Shown here piece after piece: positions 1 through 7,673 of a stretch of 62,739 nt of DNA. Position 1 is the first letter of the stretch. Every line of letters begins with the position of its first letter. The position numbers were made by a program, and so were the translations under genes. Under the pieces are notes generated by a model. That model saw only the letters and a program-made list of their open reading frames with translations. It had not been told where the DNA came from and ran no database searches. Source of the stretch: a bacterium (GTDB taxonomy: Bacteria; CSSED10-310; JAFGSJ01); assembly GCA_016934675.1 (NCBI GenBank), contig JAFGSJ010000080.1:1-62739 (forward strand), in the 5' to 3' direction.

Positions 1-84
1 TCATGGTGCGCATTTTGGGGAAAATGTTTTTTTCTGATCGACCAAAATCGCTCCGCTCTTTGGTCTATAGACATCGCACATGGC

Positions 85-486
85 TCACACATCAGCCGGA
101 TGTTGATTATCATTTTCGATGAAGAGTGATCCGGTCATGACATAGCCGCCGTCAAGGGACCGTTCGAGCCAATAACATTCCGGGTCACCTCCCTTGTCAT
201 ATGTCTTTGACCACTCGATCTGCCCGGATCGATCGGTTTTTGTCAGGGCAAGAGCATGATGAGGACTGGGAGTTGGTGTCGGCGTTTGATCGGGTGTCGG
301 CGTTGCTGTTGGCGTTTCTGGAGGTTCCAGGGTCGGGGTCGGAGTCGGGGTTGAAAATCCCCCGTGCTTATCGATTTTGGCCAGGTAGACATCATCACCA
401 CTGTTGGACCTCGAGCAATCACCGGCACAAGATAATATCCGGTCAGACTGTTGACGAGATGTGCTTGAGATAGTATACATACACAA
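85..486 (-). pseudogene. Decayed fragment of a beta-propeller-like repeat protein
   Basis: The 133-residue reading frame holds pieces such as DDVYLAKIDKHG and SLDGGYVMTGSL. These are the repeat signature (DVYxIKTDxxGxxxWSxxY..GGYIxxG) seen in the intact lipoprotein at 10057-11925. Between two repeats lies a linker of alternating Thr-Pro, about 30 residues long, as is common in secreted multidomain proteins. There is no signal peptide, and the first 25 residues do not fit the repeat. A better repeat-like stretch (SLTGYYLVP) sits in another frame just upstream, so a frameshift is likely. The frame has no visible ribosome binding site. I read it as the tail of a broken secreted protein. It could also be the C-terminus of a gene disrupted by rearrangement. 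Function unknown. Confidence 0.4.
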
Positions 487-560
487 TAATCTGAAGTAAA
501 GCCAAATCGTTCCACCTTCCCTTTCTCGATGAATGGGTTTTCGAGGCGGTTCCGGAGATC

Positions 561-1448
561 ATGAACATACTTTGCCTTGCTAAAAAGCCGTGCAAGACCA
601 GACAAAGCGACCGACTGGCCGAACTGCTGAATGGGCAGTGCCACCGGAACGGTTGCCGGCTCGAATTGGTCTGGAGTGAATATCACAATCATATGTATGA
701 GTTGGTTCGGGAGCTTGATATCGGGCGGTTCGACCGGATCGTGGCCTGTGGCGGCGATGGCACCAATTACCAGATGCTGAACGCCCTGCTCTATTATCAC
801 GAACCGGCTTCTTTACCTGCTCTGGCCGTACTGCCCAATGGCCGGGGCAACTCTTTCGCCCGTGATCTGGATATCTTTTCATTCGAGGACGGTTTTCGGA
901 CCCTGTTTTCGACTCGAACGCGACCGGTCGATGTCTGTACATTCAGTCAGGGACAGGACATATACTATTTTGTCAACCTGATGGGATTCGGCTTCATCAC
1001 TGATGTAGCCGCCCGGGCTGCCAGTTTTGATGTGTTGGGCGATTTCAGTTATGTTCTCGGCGTGATCATCGAAACGCTCGGGCTCCATTTTCACCAAATC
1101 ACGTTGACGCTCGATGGCAAGACCTACGAGACTGAGAACTGTTTCGTCGAGTTTTGCAACTCGCGATTCACGGGCGGGACCATGATCATGGCCCCCGAGG
1201 CCAGGATCGATGACGGTTTCTTTGATGTGGTCATCGCCAGTCCGCTGAGTCGTTCGAGTCTTTTACGGACGTTTCCCCGGATTTTTCGGGGGAGCCATGT
1301 CAGCCATCCTGCCATCGAGGTTATAAGGGCCCAGCATGCGACGGTAACCTGTTCACCTCAAAAAAAGCTATTACCCGATGGAGAATTATTCGGCTGCACC
1401 CCGGTCGAGATAGGGATCAAGCCCGGTTTGGTCCGCTATTGCCTATGA
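561..1448 (+). CDS. Diacylglycerol/sphingosine kinase-like lipid kinase (YegS/DagK family)
   Basis: A 295-residue protein of the DAGK catalytic-domain family, cytosolic and expected to phosphorylate a lipid hydroxyl using ATP. The nucleotide-binding GGDGT motif is at residues 64-68. The second glycine-rich loop LPNGRGNSFAR, a variant of LPLGTGNDFAR, is at about 91-101. The downstream GFGFITDVA segment and the PDGE motif near the C-terminus are also present. Length matches YegS/BmrU proteins (about 300). The next gene encodes a PlsC acyltransferase and overlaps this one by an ATGA, so the two are probably co-translated in phospholipid or lipid A-like metabolism. Family assignment is strong; the true lipid substrate cannot be read from sequence. 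Confidence 0.88.
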   Translation: MNILCLAKKPCKTRQSDRLAELLNGQCHRNGCRLELVWSEYHNHMYELVRELDIGRFDRIVACGGDGTNYQMLNALLYYHEPASLPALAVLPNGRGNSFARDLDIFSFEDGFRTLFSTRTRPVDVCTFSQGQDIYYFVNLMGFGFITDVAARAASFDVLGDFSYVLGVIIETLGLHFHQITLTLDGKTYETENCFVEFCNSRFTGGTMIMAPEARIDDGFFDVVIASPLSRSSLLRTFPRIFRGSHVSHPAIEVIRAQHATVTCSPQKKLLPDGELFGCTPVEIGIKPGLVRYCL

Positions 1449-2188
1449 AAACGATCCGCTCACTCTATTTCTGGACAGTCGGGACGCTTTTTTTCGGGTG
1501 TCTGGCCTTGGTATTAGCAGTGCTCCTGGTTTTTGTGCCCCCGGCCCGGATGTATCCGCTGGTGCGGAAAGCGTTCGGGCTGCAACTCAAGCTGATGGGT
1601 GTCCGGGCAGTAGTTCGGGGACAGGAGCAGATCGAACCCGGTCGTTCGTATCTGGTCATGGGCAACCATGAGAGCCTGTTCGATATTTTTATAATTCCCG
1701 TGGCTATCCCCTTTTTTCTGGTTGCTGTCGAGGCTGCATATCATTTCCGACTGCCAATCTGGGGTTATCTGGTCCGACGCTGGGGTTGCCTGCCCATCGA
1801 TCGAAACGACATGGGTCAGGCCATTCGCGACCTGGCCCGGGTCAAGGAAGTGATCAAGACTGGCGCTTCGGTCATCATCCTGCCCGAGGGACACCGGACC
1901 CTGACCGGTGAGATCCAGTCGTTCAAGAAAGGACCCTTTCATTTGGCCCTGGCTGCCGAAGCGACTATTCTACCCTTTGCCATAAAGGGACTGTACGCTT
2001 ACAAGAGTAAGCATAGTTGGCAACTCAATCCACAAATCGTCACCTGGACATTCGGCCGGCCCATTCCCTATCAGGAATATAGGGACCTGACCGTCACGGC
2101 CCTACGTGACCTGGTCAGGGAACGGGTAGTCCGCCTTAAAGCGGCGCCGGATGAACAGCCTGCTGACCCGTCCAACCAAAACCAGTAA
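1445..2188 (+). CDS. plsC: 1-acyl-sn-glycerol-3-phosphate acyltransferase (PlsC-like)
   Basis: A membrane-bound acyltransferase expected to convert lysophosphatidic acid to phosphatidic acid. One N-terminal hydrophobic helix (residues about 8-32) precedes the catalytic HX4D box NHESLFD (H75, D80) and the third block EGHRT (about 148-152, normally EGTRS), followed by FKKGPFHLA. The chosen ATG overlaps the stop of the lipid kinase upstream (ATGA). A TTG two codons earlier is possible but less likely. Length (247 aa) is typical. The His in place of Thr/Ser in the EGTR block is a mild variation. The pair lipid kinase plus PlsC suggests remodelling or recycling of diacylglycerol into phospholipid. 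Confidence 0.88.
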   Translation: MKTIRSLYFWTVGTLFFGCLALVLAVLLVFVPPARMYPLVRKAFGLQLKLMGVRAVVRGQEQIEPGRSYLVMGNHESLFDIFIIPVAIPFFLVAVEAAYHFRLPIWGYLVRRWGCLPIDRNDMGQAIRDLARVKEVIKTGASVIILPEGHRTLTGEIQSFKKGPFHLALAAEATILPFAIKGLYAYKSKHSWQLNPQIVTWTFGRPIPYQEYRDLTVTALRDLVRERVVRLKAAPDEQPADPSNQNQ

Positions 2189-2192
2189 TGAT

Positions 2193-3539
2193 CTATCTGT
2201 CCAGGGGCCCTTTGAAACGGCGGATTCTGGTCTCTTCGAGTTTCAAACCATACTCTTCGAGTACGGACAGGACCGGCTCGTAAATTTCACGAAGCACCGG
2301 AATCTGGACCCCTTCGGCGGTAACCCCCTCATGCAGGATGAGCCGTGTGGCGATGGCAGCCGGCAAGGAAACGGTCTGCGACATGGCCGTATCACCCCAG
2401 GGTTCCCCGGTTTTGACCAGCGAAGTCCGAATTTCCTCTTCACTGCCGTCCGGGAAAGCCACGGTAAACACATGTTGGAGCACGACCAGATCACGTTCGC
2501 CCGGTTTGTACATCATCAGGGTCTCCATCCGGTCCAGAAACACTTCGAGTGGCGAAGCTTTCAACCTGTTAATCGGTCGTTCCGAGAAGAGACCGACCCA
2601 TTCGAGCCCGGCCATTTCCTCAGAATTCGCCGAAATATCGAGAAAACGGGCCAGCCGGTCCGAGAGATGACCGCCGTTTTCGGGCATCAGCCGCGTGGTA
2701 ACTTCACGATAGGTCGTGCCTTCCGGCCATTCCATCTCCTCGGTTTCGAACAGACCCAGCTTGCGGACCGCTTTCATGGACTCGCACCAACCCGGATAAC
2801 GTATTGTTCCACGGAACATGCCGGTCACTCCTTCGAGATTATAGATCGGAATATATTTGAGCGAATCCCGGTTCGGGTAGATTTCAAAGACGCCCAACTC
2901 CGGCAGATCATAGCGCCAGCAATGATCGAAGACACCGCCGTTCCCGGGAATCTCGATGATAGTACCATCATTCAAATAACGGGCCGACTGGAGTCCGGCC
3001 TTGATCACCCCACGCGGTGTCCAGGAAAACTTGTAACCCCATGGATTGGTATTGGCATCCTGGGCCGGAAAACCACCGCAACAGCTCATGAAATTGGTCA
3101 CTTTGCCGCCACTGAAGCCGATCTCATGTATTTTCGCCAGGGCCGACATGTGATCGATACCCGGGTCCAGGCCGATCTCGTTGAGGATCAACACGCCACC
3201 CCGTCGGGCCTCCTCATCCAAAGCCCACATTTCAGGTGCGGCATAGGATGTATTGATCATCGGCTTGCGCAACGCTATGGCCAGCTTGGCAATGGGCACA
3301 TTCAAATCCGCCGGCAACAGACTGACGACTATATCAGCTTCCGCCACCAGTGGCGTGGTCTTTTGAATGTCGCGCACATCATGCTCGACGATCGATCCTC
3401 TCGGATGTTCGCCCATCAAAGCCTTGGCCCGAGGAACATCGAGCGTAGCTACCAGGACCCGGTGCTCGAAATGGGTCAGAAGATAACGCAGCAATGGTCG
3501 GGCTACCAACCCGGCTCCCAAAACCAACACGTTCTTCAT
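2193..3539 (-). CDS. Saccharopine dehydrogenase (saccharopine reductase, LYS9-like)
   Basis: A 448-residue NAD(P)-dependent enzyme of the saccharopine dehydrogenase family. The Rossmann motif GAGLVA starts at residue 8. The central blocks DPGIDHMSA and CCGGFP, followed by NPWGYKFSWTPRG, are hallmarks of the glutamate-forming branch (yeast LYS9, C-terminal half of human AASS), which links glutamate and aminoadipate semialdehyde through saccharopine. The start is fixed by AAGGAGAG seven bases upstream of the ATG at 3539; an earlier in-frame ATG lacks this. It stands alone on the minus strand, convergent with plsC (4-base gap). Whether it serves lysine synthesis or breakdown is not shown; no other lysine gene is in the window. 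A related carboxynorspermidine enzyme is less likely given the CCGGFP block. Confidence 0.88.
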   Translation of the reverse strand: MKNVLVLGAGLVARPLLRYLLTHFEHRVLVATLDVPRAKALMGEHPRGSIVEHDVRDIQKTTPLVAEADIVVSLLPADLNVPIAKLAIALRKPMINTSYAAPEMWALDEEARRGGVLILNEIGLDPGIDHMSALAKIHEIGFSGGKVTNFMSCCGGFPAQDANTNPWGYKFSWTPRGVIKAGLQSARYLNDGTIIEIPGNGGVFDHCWRYDLPELGVFEIYPNRDSLKYIPIYNLEGVTGMFRGTIRYPGWCESMKAVRKLGLFETEEMEWPEGTTYREVTTRLMPENGGHLSDRLARFLDISANSEEMAGLEWVGLFSERPINRLKASPLEVFLDRMETLMMYKPGERDLVVLQHVFTVAFPDGSEEEIRTSLVKTGEPWGDTAMSQTVSLPAAIATRLILHEGVTAEGVQIPVLREIYEPVLSVLEEYGLKLEETRIRRFKGPLDR

Positions 3540-3681
3540 GATAACTCTCCTTGGATTGTGTTCGCACATGGAACTTGCAACTCGAACACACTTTACTATT
3601 ACCTGCTTTTACTTTTTTCCAGTGAATGAAGCCAGGCTCTACAGAAAAAACGGATGGGCTGGAAAAATACAAAATACGGGG

Positions 3682-4134
3682 TCAACTGTTCGAGAGAAGG
3701 ATTTTGACAACTTTCAGGAGTTCTTCGCTTTTGAAAGGCTTGGTGATATAGCCGGCAGCCCCCTCGAGATACCCTTCGTTCATGTCCTCGGGCCGCCTCT
3801 TGGCCGTGACCATGACGATGGGAATTGCCCGGCTCTCATCTTCTTCTTTGAGCTGGTGGGCAACTTGATAGCCATCCATCTGAGGCATCATGATGTCGAG
3901 CAGGATCAGGTCCGGTCTGAACGATTTGACTTTCTCGAGGGCCTCTGTCCCGTCCATGGCCGTCTCGATCTCATACTGCTCGACCTTCAGGACCGATTTC
4001 TCGATCTCGAGGATGATCGGATTGTCATCAACAAGCAATATTTTCGGTTTAATCCTGACCGAATTCTTCTTTCTCATAACTAGAGGGACCTCACCGTCCC
4101 GATCAGGCTCGATCACAGACCAGACACTGCCCAT
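3682..4134 (-). CDS. Single-domain response regulator (CheY-like receiver)
   Basis: A receiver domain with the acidic pair DD (36-37), phospho-acceptor Asp80 in LILLDIMMP, Thr110 and the conserved Lys132 in TKPF. No output domain follows, so it probably acts through protein contacts. The start is uncertain. ATG at 4134 has GAAGG at good spacing and adds a 19-residue leader. ATG at 4077 begins right at the domain but has only a distant GAGG. The frame stays open further upstream to a TTG at 4233 and contains a CDRC motif, so a longer N-terminus cannot be excluded. No histidine kinase is adjacent; the partner is unknown. Confidence 0.8.
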   Translation of the reverse strand: MGSVWSVIEPDRDGEVPLVMRKKNSVRIKPKILLVDDNPIILEIEKSVLKVEQYEIETAMDGTEALEKVKSFRPDLILLDIMMPQMDGYQVAHQLKEEDESRAIPIVMVTAKRRPEDMNEGYLEGAAGYITKPFKSEELLKVVKILLSNS

Positions 4135-4202
4135 GGAAAGCCTTCTCAATCTGCAGCGGTCGCATAGCTGATCGAAGTGAAACACACCTTCAGAACCATA
4201 CT

Positions 4203-5933
4203 CTATTTTAAAGCAGAAAACGAATAATTGCAAGTAAAACCAGTTTTTTTCTGATCATTCACTCGAGAAACAATCGCATCTGGCCCCCTCATGTTCGGCC
4301 TACGGACCCGTGATATCTCGGGGAAAACCTGATACACGCGAACTTCGATCGGTTCGGACCGGGCACAATTCCAGGGAAGAGGCCCAGCGTAATGAATATA
4401 GTGTGAAGTGAAACTGCTCTGGTCCATCACCATAATCGGAAAATGAAACTTGAGCCGATAGTGCTCGATCGGCAAGGTCCGTCCCATCAACTCGTGCGGG
4501 ACCCTTTGACCACTGAACTGATCGGCTACGACCAGAAAAGTGCTCCCGGCTGGGTCCAGCCCAGACCAATAGGGGCTGAAACCGGCTTCAGTCAAATAGT
4601 ATTGGAACCCCCAATGACCGGTAAAAATGACTTTTTGCCCGTTCAAATCACGGATAACCATGTTGGCCAGCGTTTTACCGCTTTGGCTGAAATGATAGGC
4701 ACTGATACTGATCAATGTCCCTAACAGGACCGTGCCGATCAGGGCAATCCGCACACTCGGGACCGACCATCGCCCGCTTTCTCCGAAACGCAGTTGCTTA
4801 AAAAGCAGTAGGATTATCGGGGCAAACCAGAGTAGCAAAAAGCGACTGGCCATGAATGGTGTGGACACAACCGTACTCACCATACCCAGGATGATCCAGG
4901 CCTTTAAAAATTTTGCCAGACCCTCGGTTTGACCTGAAATGGCTGTTGCCTTCTCCGCGATTGAAAAGATAAGACAGCATGTGAGTATTATCAGACCGGA
5001 AAACAGGAAAATGACCGGCATGACCAATTCCCGGACACTCTCGATTTCATAGAAATTGGCCAACAGGGCCGTGGAGACCACGGTCAGGACCAGACTGGTC
5101 CCGAGTAATCTGCCCCAGCTCGCTCGCACCAAAACGAGCAGACACAGCAAATTCCCGCCACTATGACAGATCAAGACGGCTGTTTTTACCAGGATCGATT
5201 GCAGGTCCGGCCCACCTAAACGACAACTTTCCCACAGATGCCAGCGACCATAAACCAGAAGCGAGTCGATCATCCAAACCGCCTGACAGACCAGGGCGAT
5301 CAATGGGGCCAAACCCCATCTCCTGAAACGGACGGACGGTTTCAGGTAATAGACATACAGGCAGATGACGATCAACCAAAGCAAGCCCTGATATTTGGCC
5401 AGGGAGCACAGCCCACCGCACAATCCGGCCAAGCCCAGCAAACCGGGCCTGTTTTGATCGCATCCCAATCGAAACAGGGACAGGCCCGCCAGAAAAAGGG
5501 ACAGACACATCATATCGGGCATGATATGGTGCGATTGGATCATAACGGTCGGAATGCTGAGAAAAATGATGGTCACACTCAGCGGCGTCCGGACAAAGCC
5601 CCGGCTGAAACTATATAGGCCCCAGGCACACAGCACTGAAAAAGGAAGGAAGAGCATATGAAAAGCATACTCAGTTTCGCCAGCTAGGCTTCGGACCAGG
5701 TAACTGTAATATCCCACCAGCGGCGGATTACGAAAATCCTCGAACAGGCTTGCCGGTTCATCATACCAGTAGCTTTCAGCCAGATAGGGCCGTAGTGGCA
5801 TCTGCTCGATGGCCCGGCCTAACCAGACCGTAAAAGGGTCATCGATCGAAAGGGGTTGTCCTAGAAACGGGTAGGACAGACCCAGGGCCACTATCATCAG
5901 AGCCAAAAAAGACCAAACTCTCTGGTCCTTCAT
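4203..5933 (-). CDS. Polytopic glycosyltransferase-like membrane protein (GT39/ArnT-like), third of three
   Basis: A 576-residue integral membrane protein with about ten to twelve hydrophobic helices and a short soluble C-terminal region. After the first helix lies SIDDPFTVWLGRAI, matching the acidic first-loop motif of GT-C enzymes that use polyprenyl-phosphate sugars (PMT, ArnT, RgtA-D). A second loop holds FRNPPLVGYY, equivalent to the HPPLYYY motif of that clan. The start at 5933 is chosen because GGAGGTGA lies seven bases upstream. It is last of three such genes transcribed together (gap 42 bp). Expected to transfer a sugar outside the inner membrane; donor and acceptor are unknown. Confidence 0.75.
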   Translation of the reverse strand: MKDQRVWSFLALMIVALGLSYPFLGQPLSIDDPFTVWLGRAIEQMPLRPYLAESYWYDEPASLFEDFRNPPLVGYYSYLVRSLAGETEYAFHMLFLPFSVLCAWGLYSFSRGFVRTPLSVTIIFLSIPTVMIQSHHIMPDMMCLSLFLAGLSLFRLGCDQNRPGLLGLAGLCGGLCSLAKYQGLLWLIVICLYVYYLKPSVRFRRWGLAPLIALVCQAVWMIDSLLVYGRWHLWESCRLGGPDLQSILVKTAVLICHSGGNLLCLLVLVRASWGRLLGTSLVLTVVSTALLANFYEIESVRELVMPVIFLFSGLIILTCCLIFSIAEKATAISGQTEGLAKFLKAWIILGMVSTVVSTPFMASRFLLLWFAPIILLLFKQLRFGESGRWSVPSVRIALIGTVLLGTLISISAYHFSQSGKTLANMVIRDLNGQKVIFTGHWGFQYYLTEAGFSPYWSGLDPAGSTFLVVADQFSGQRVPHELMGRTLPIEHYRLKFHFPIMVMDQSSFTSHYIHYAGPLPWNCARSEPIEVRVYQVFPEISRVRRPNMRGPDAIVSRVNDQKKTGFTCNYSFSALK

Positions 5934-5975
5934 GTGCACATCACCTCCGACACGAACAACCAACCCCCGGCCATG

Positions 5976-7673
5976 CTATCGCCCAACCAGATATACACTG
6001 AATTCTTCGAGGGGTTTGTTCGAGATTGTATACGGTAAATGCCCAACCAATGAACAGTAAAAACCGGCGTTTCCATCATACTGGACCAGCCTGAGCGGTA
6101 ACGTGCCCGGGCATTCGATCACGGTCAGTTTGAACAGGCGATTGAATTCCGCTGGCGGCATCAATGCCGACAGGGGAGCACCGCAATAACGGGGCTGGAT
6201 AATCAAATCACCGTATTCGAGTCTGACCGAGTCACGACCATAAAAAGCATAACCCTGGCTATCACCATAATAGCGAAAACCGAATTTGCCGACCAGATAG
6301 ATCGTGCCCGGTCCTTCCTTGAAACGTTGCAATTGAGGAGTATAAAAAAATCCGCGATAACAATCGGCAAACTCATAATCGGCCCGGGAAAGAGCGAGAG
6401 AAAAGAGCAGGGTCAGGGCCAGGAACAGGGCGATAATCCTGTTCATTGCTTTATTCGACAATCCGGACCTCTCGAGTCCGTTACCCAGCACCAGCAGTAA
6501 TGGAGGCGTGCAATGAATCGTATATCTGACCGCTCCGAAAGCGACAACCACGAGATTGAACCCGAGAAAAAGCACTATCCAAACGGCACTGAAACGATCA
6601 AACCACAGGTCTCGGAAGAAGGGGCCCGCCCTTTCAGTCAAAGGCACTTTTACTCTCTTCGCGGTCCACACATTTTTCAGGGCTTGTGCCGCGTAGCTTA
6701 CCAACAGGAGCCCTATCCACAATAAAAGTGGGGTCAGCAACCAATCCGAACAGAACAGACCGCAGCGCGGTAAAATAACCGTGAGGATTGCACTGACCAG
6801 GGCACACACTCCGGAAGTCGCGGCCCCGTTCAAATAGAACAGAACCGGTAACAGCACGAGTGGAAACAGAAGACAGCCGCCCAGGTTGCAGAGCAGGCTG
6901 GCCAGAATGATCAGCCGATCAGGTTCAACCACGAAAGACCCCTCGAGTGACAGCATAAAGTGGAGTGAGCCCATTTGGCACAGGGTCATGCACGAGACCA
7001 ATCCGAGACTTGCCGTGGAAATGAGAGCAGGTCCCAAATACCAGAACCGCCCCCCCGTCTTGATTTTACCGATCAACGGACTGATCAGGGTCAGCAGAAA
7101 AAGCGGATATGCCATCATCCACGATAGTATGAACATGATCGCCGCTGATATATATGTCAACCATTTTCTCTGTTCAGGTCCCGGACCGAATAAGATGGCA
7201 AAACCCATCAGCCCTAATGATAACGGGGCCAGATCGGGATAGATCGATTGACCACTCAGAAAAAGCCCTGGCGAAACAAGCAGTAACACAGTCCAGATAA
7301 AAGATCGTTGCACGAAATGACCCGCAATCCGATGAAACGAAACAACCAGGGCCACATAAAAAATGAGGTAGATCACATGAAAGGTCTTTTCCCCGGCCCG
7401 AGGGACCACCTTGTAAACCAGGGCATTGATATACGCCGGTAAAGGCGTGTGCGTCACATAATATGCATGCTCATATTGGTGTGTCCCCGAAAAATAGCGA
7501 ATTTTGAACGGCTCGGTCGGATTATGCAAGACATATTTGCCAAAAACCAGATAAAAGACTTCATCGATGTGAAAAGCCTTGTTGACAAAAGGTCCCAACA
7601 GAACGAGGCAAAGTAAAGCCAGAAGTCCGTTTAGCATAAGGGACCGCCCCGAACCGGCTTTCGCTATTTTCAT
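5976..7673 (-). CDS. Polytopic glycosyltransferase-like membrane protein (GT39-like), second of three
   Basis: A 565-residue polytopic membrane protein. After an N-terminal helix it shows FHIDEVFYLVFGK, the acidic first-loop motif, and further on THTPLPAYINALVY, the counterpart of the HPPL motif of ArnT/PMT-like GT-C enzymes. A periplasmic C-terminal part of about 120 residues follows the last helix. Its ATG overlaps the stop of the gene upstream (TAATG), and GAGGT lies six bases before it, so translation is probably coupled. Neighbours on both sides have the same architecture but low mutual similarity by eye, so these are diverged paralogues rather than recent duplicates. Specific activity unknown. 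Confidence 0.75.
   Translation of the reverse strand: MKIAKAGSGRSLMLNGLLALLCLVLLGPFVNKAFHIDEVFYLVFGKYVLHNPTEPFKIRYFSGTHQYEHAYYVTHTPLPAYINALVYKVVPRAGEKTFHVIYLIFYVALVVSFHRIAGHFVQRSFIWTVLLLVSPGLFLSGQSIYPDLAPLSLGLMGFAILFGPGPEQRKWLTYISAAIMFILSWMMAYPLFLLTLISPLIGKIKTGGRFWYLGPALISTASLGLVSCMTLCQMGSLHFMLSLEGSFVVEPDRLIILASLLCNLGGCLLFPLVLLPVLFYLNGAATSGVCALVSAILTVILPRCGLFCSDWLLTPLLLWIGLLLVSYAAQALKNVWTAKRVKVPLTERAGPFFRDLWFDRFSAVWIVLFLGFNLVVVAFGAVRYTIHCTPPLLLVLGNGLERSGLSNKAMNRIIALFLALTLLFSLALSRADYEFADCYRGFFYTPQLQRFKEGPGTIYLVGKFGFRYYGDSQGYAFYGRDSVRLEYGDLIIQPRYCGAPLSALMPPAEFNRLFKLTVIECPGTLPLRLVQYDGNAGFYCSLVGHLPYTISNKPLEEFSVYLVGR

Noticed and set aside
40..65. Inverted repeat GACCAAA/TTTGGTC at the window start as a terminator
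   Set aside because: No T-run on the 3' side on either strand and a 12-base loop; not convincing.
243..800. 185-codon minus-strand frame over the lipid kinase start
   Set aside because: Most of it is antisense to the kinase; only a short stretch hints at the propeller-like repeat and is mentioned with the 85-486 fragment.
2151..3629. 492-codon open frame antisense to saccharopine dehydrogenase
   Set aside because: It mirrors the codon pattern of the well-supported minus-strand gene, has no family motif and overlaps plsC at its start; a shadow frame.
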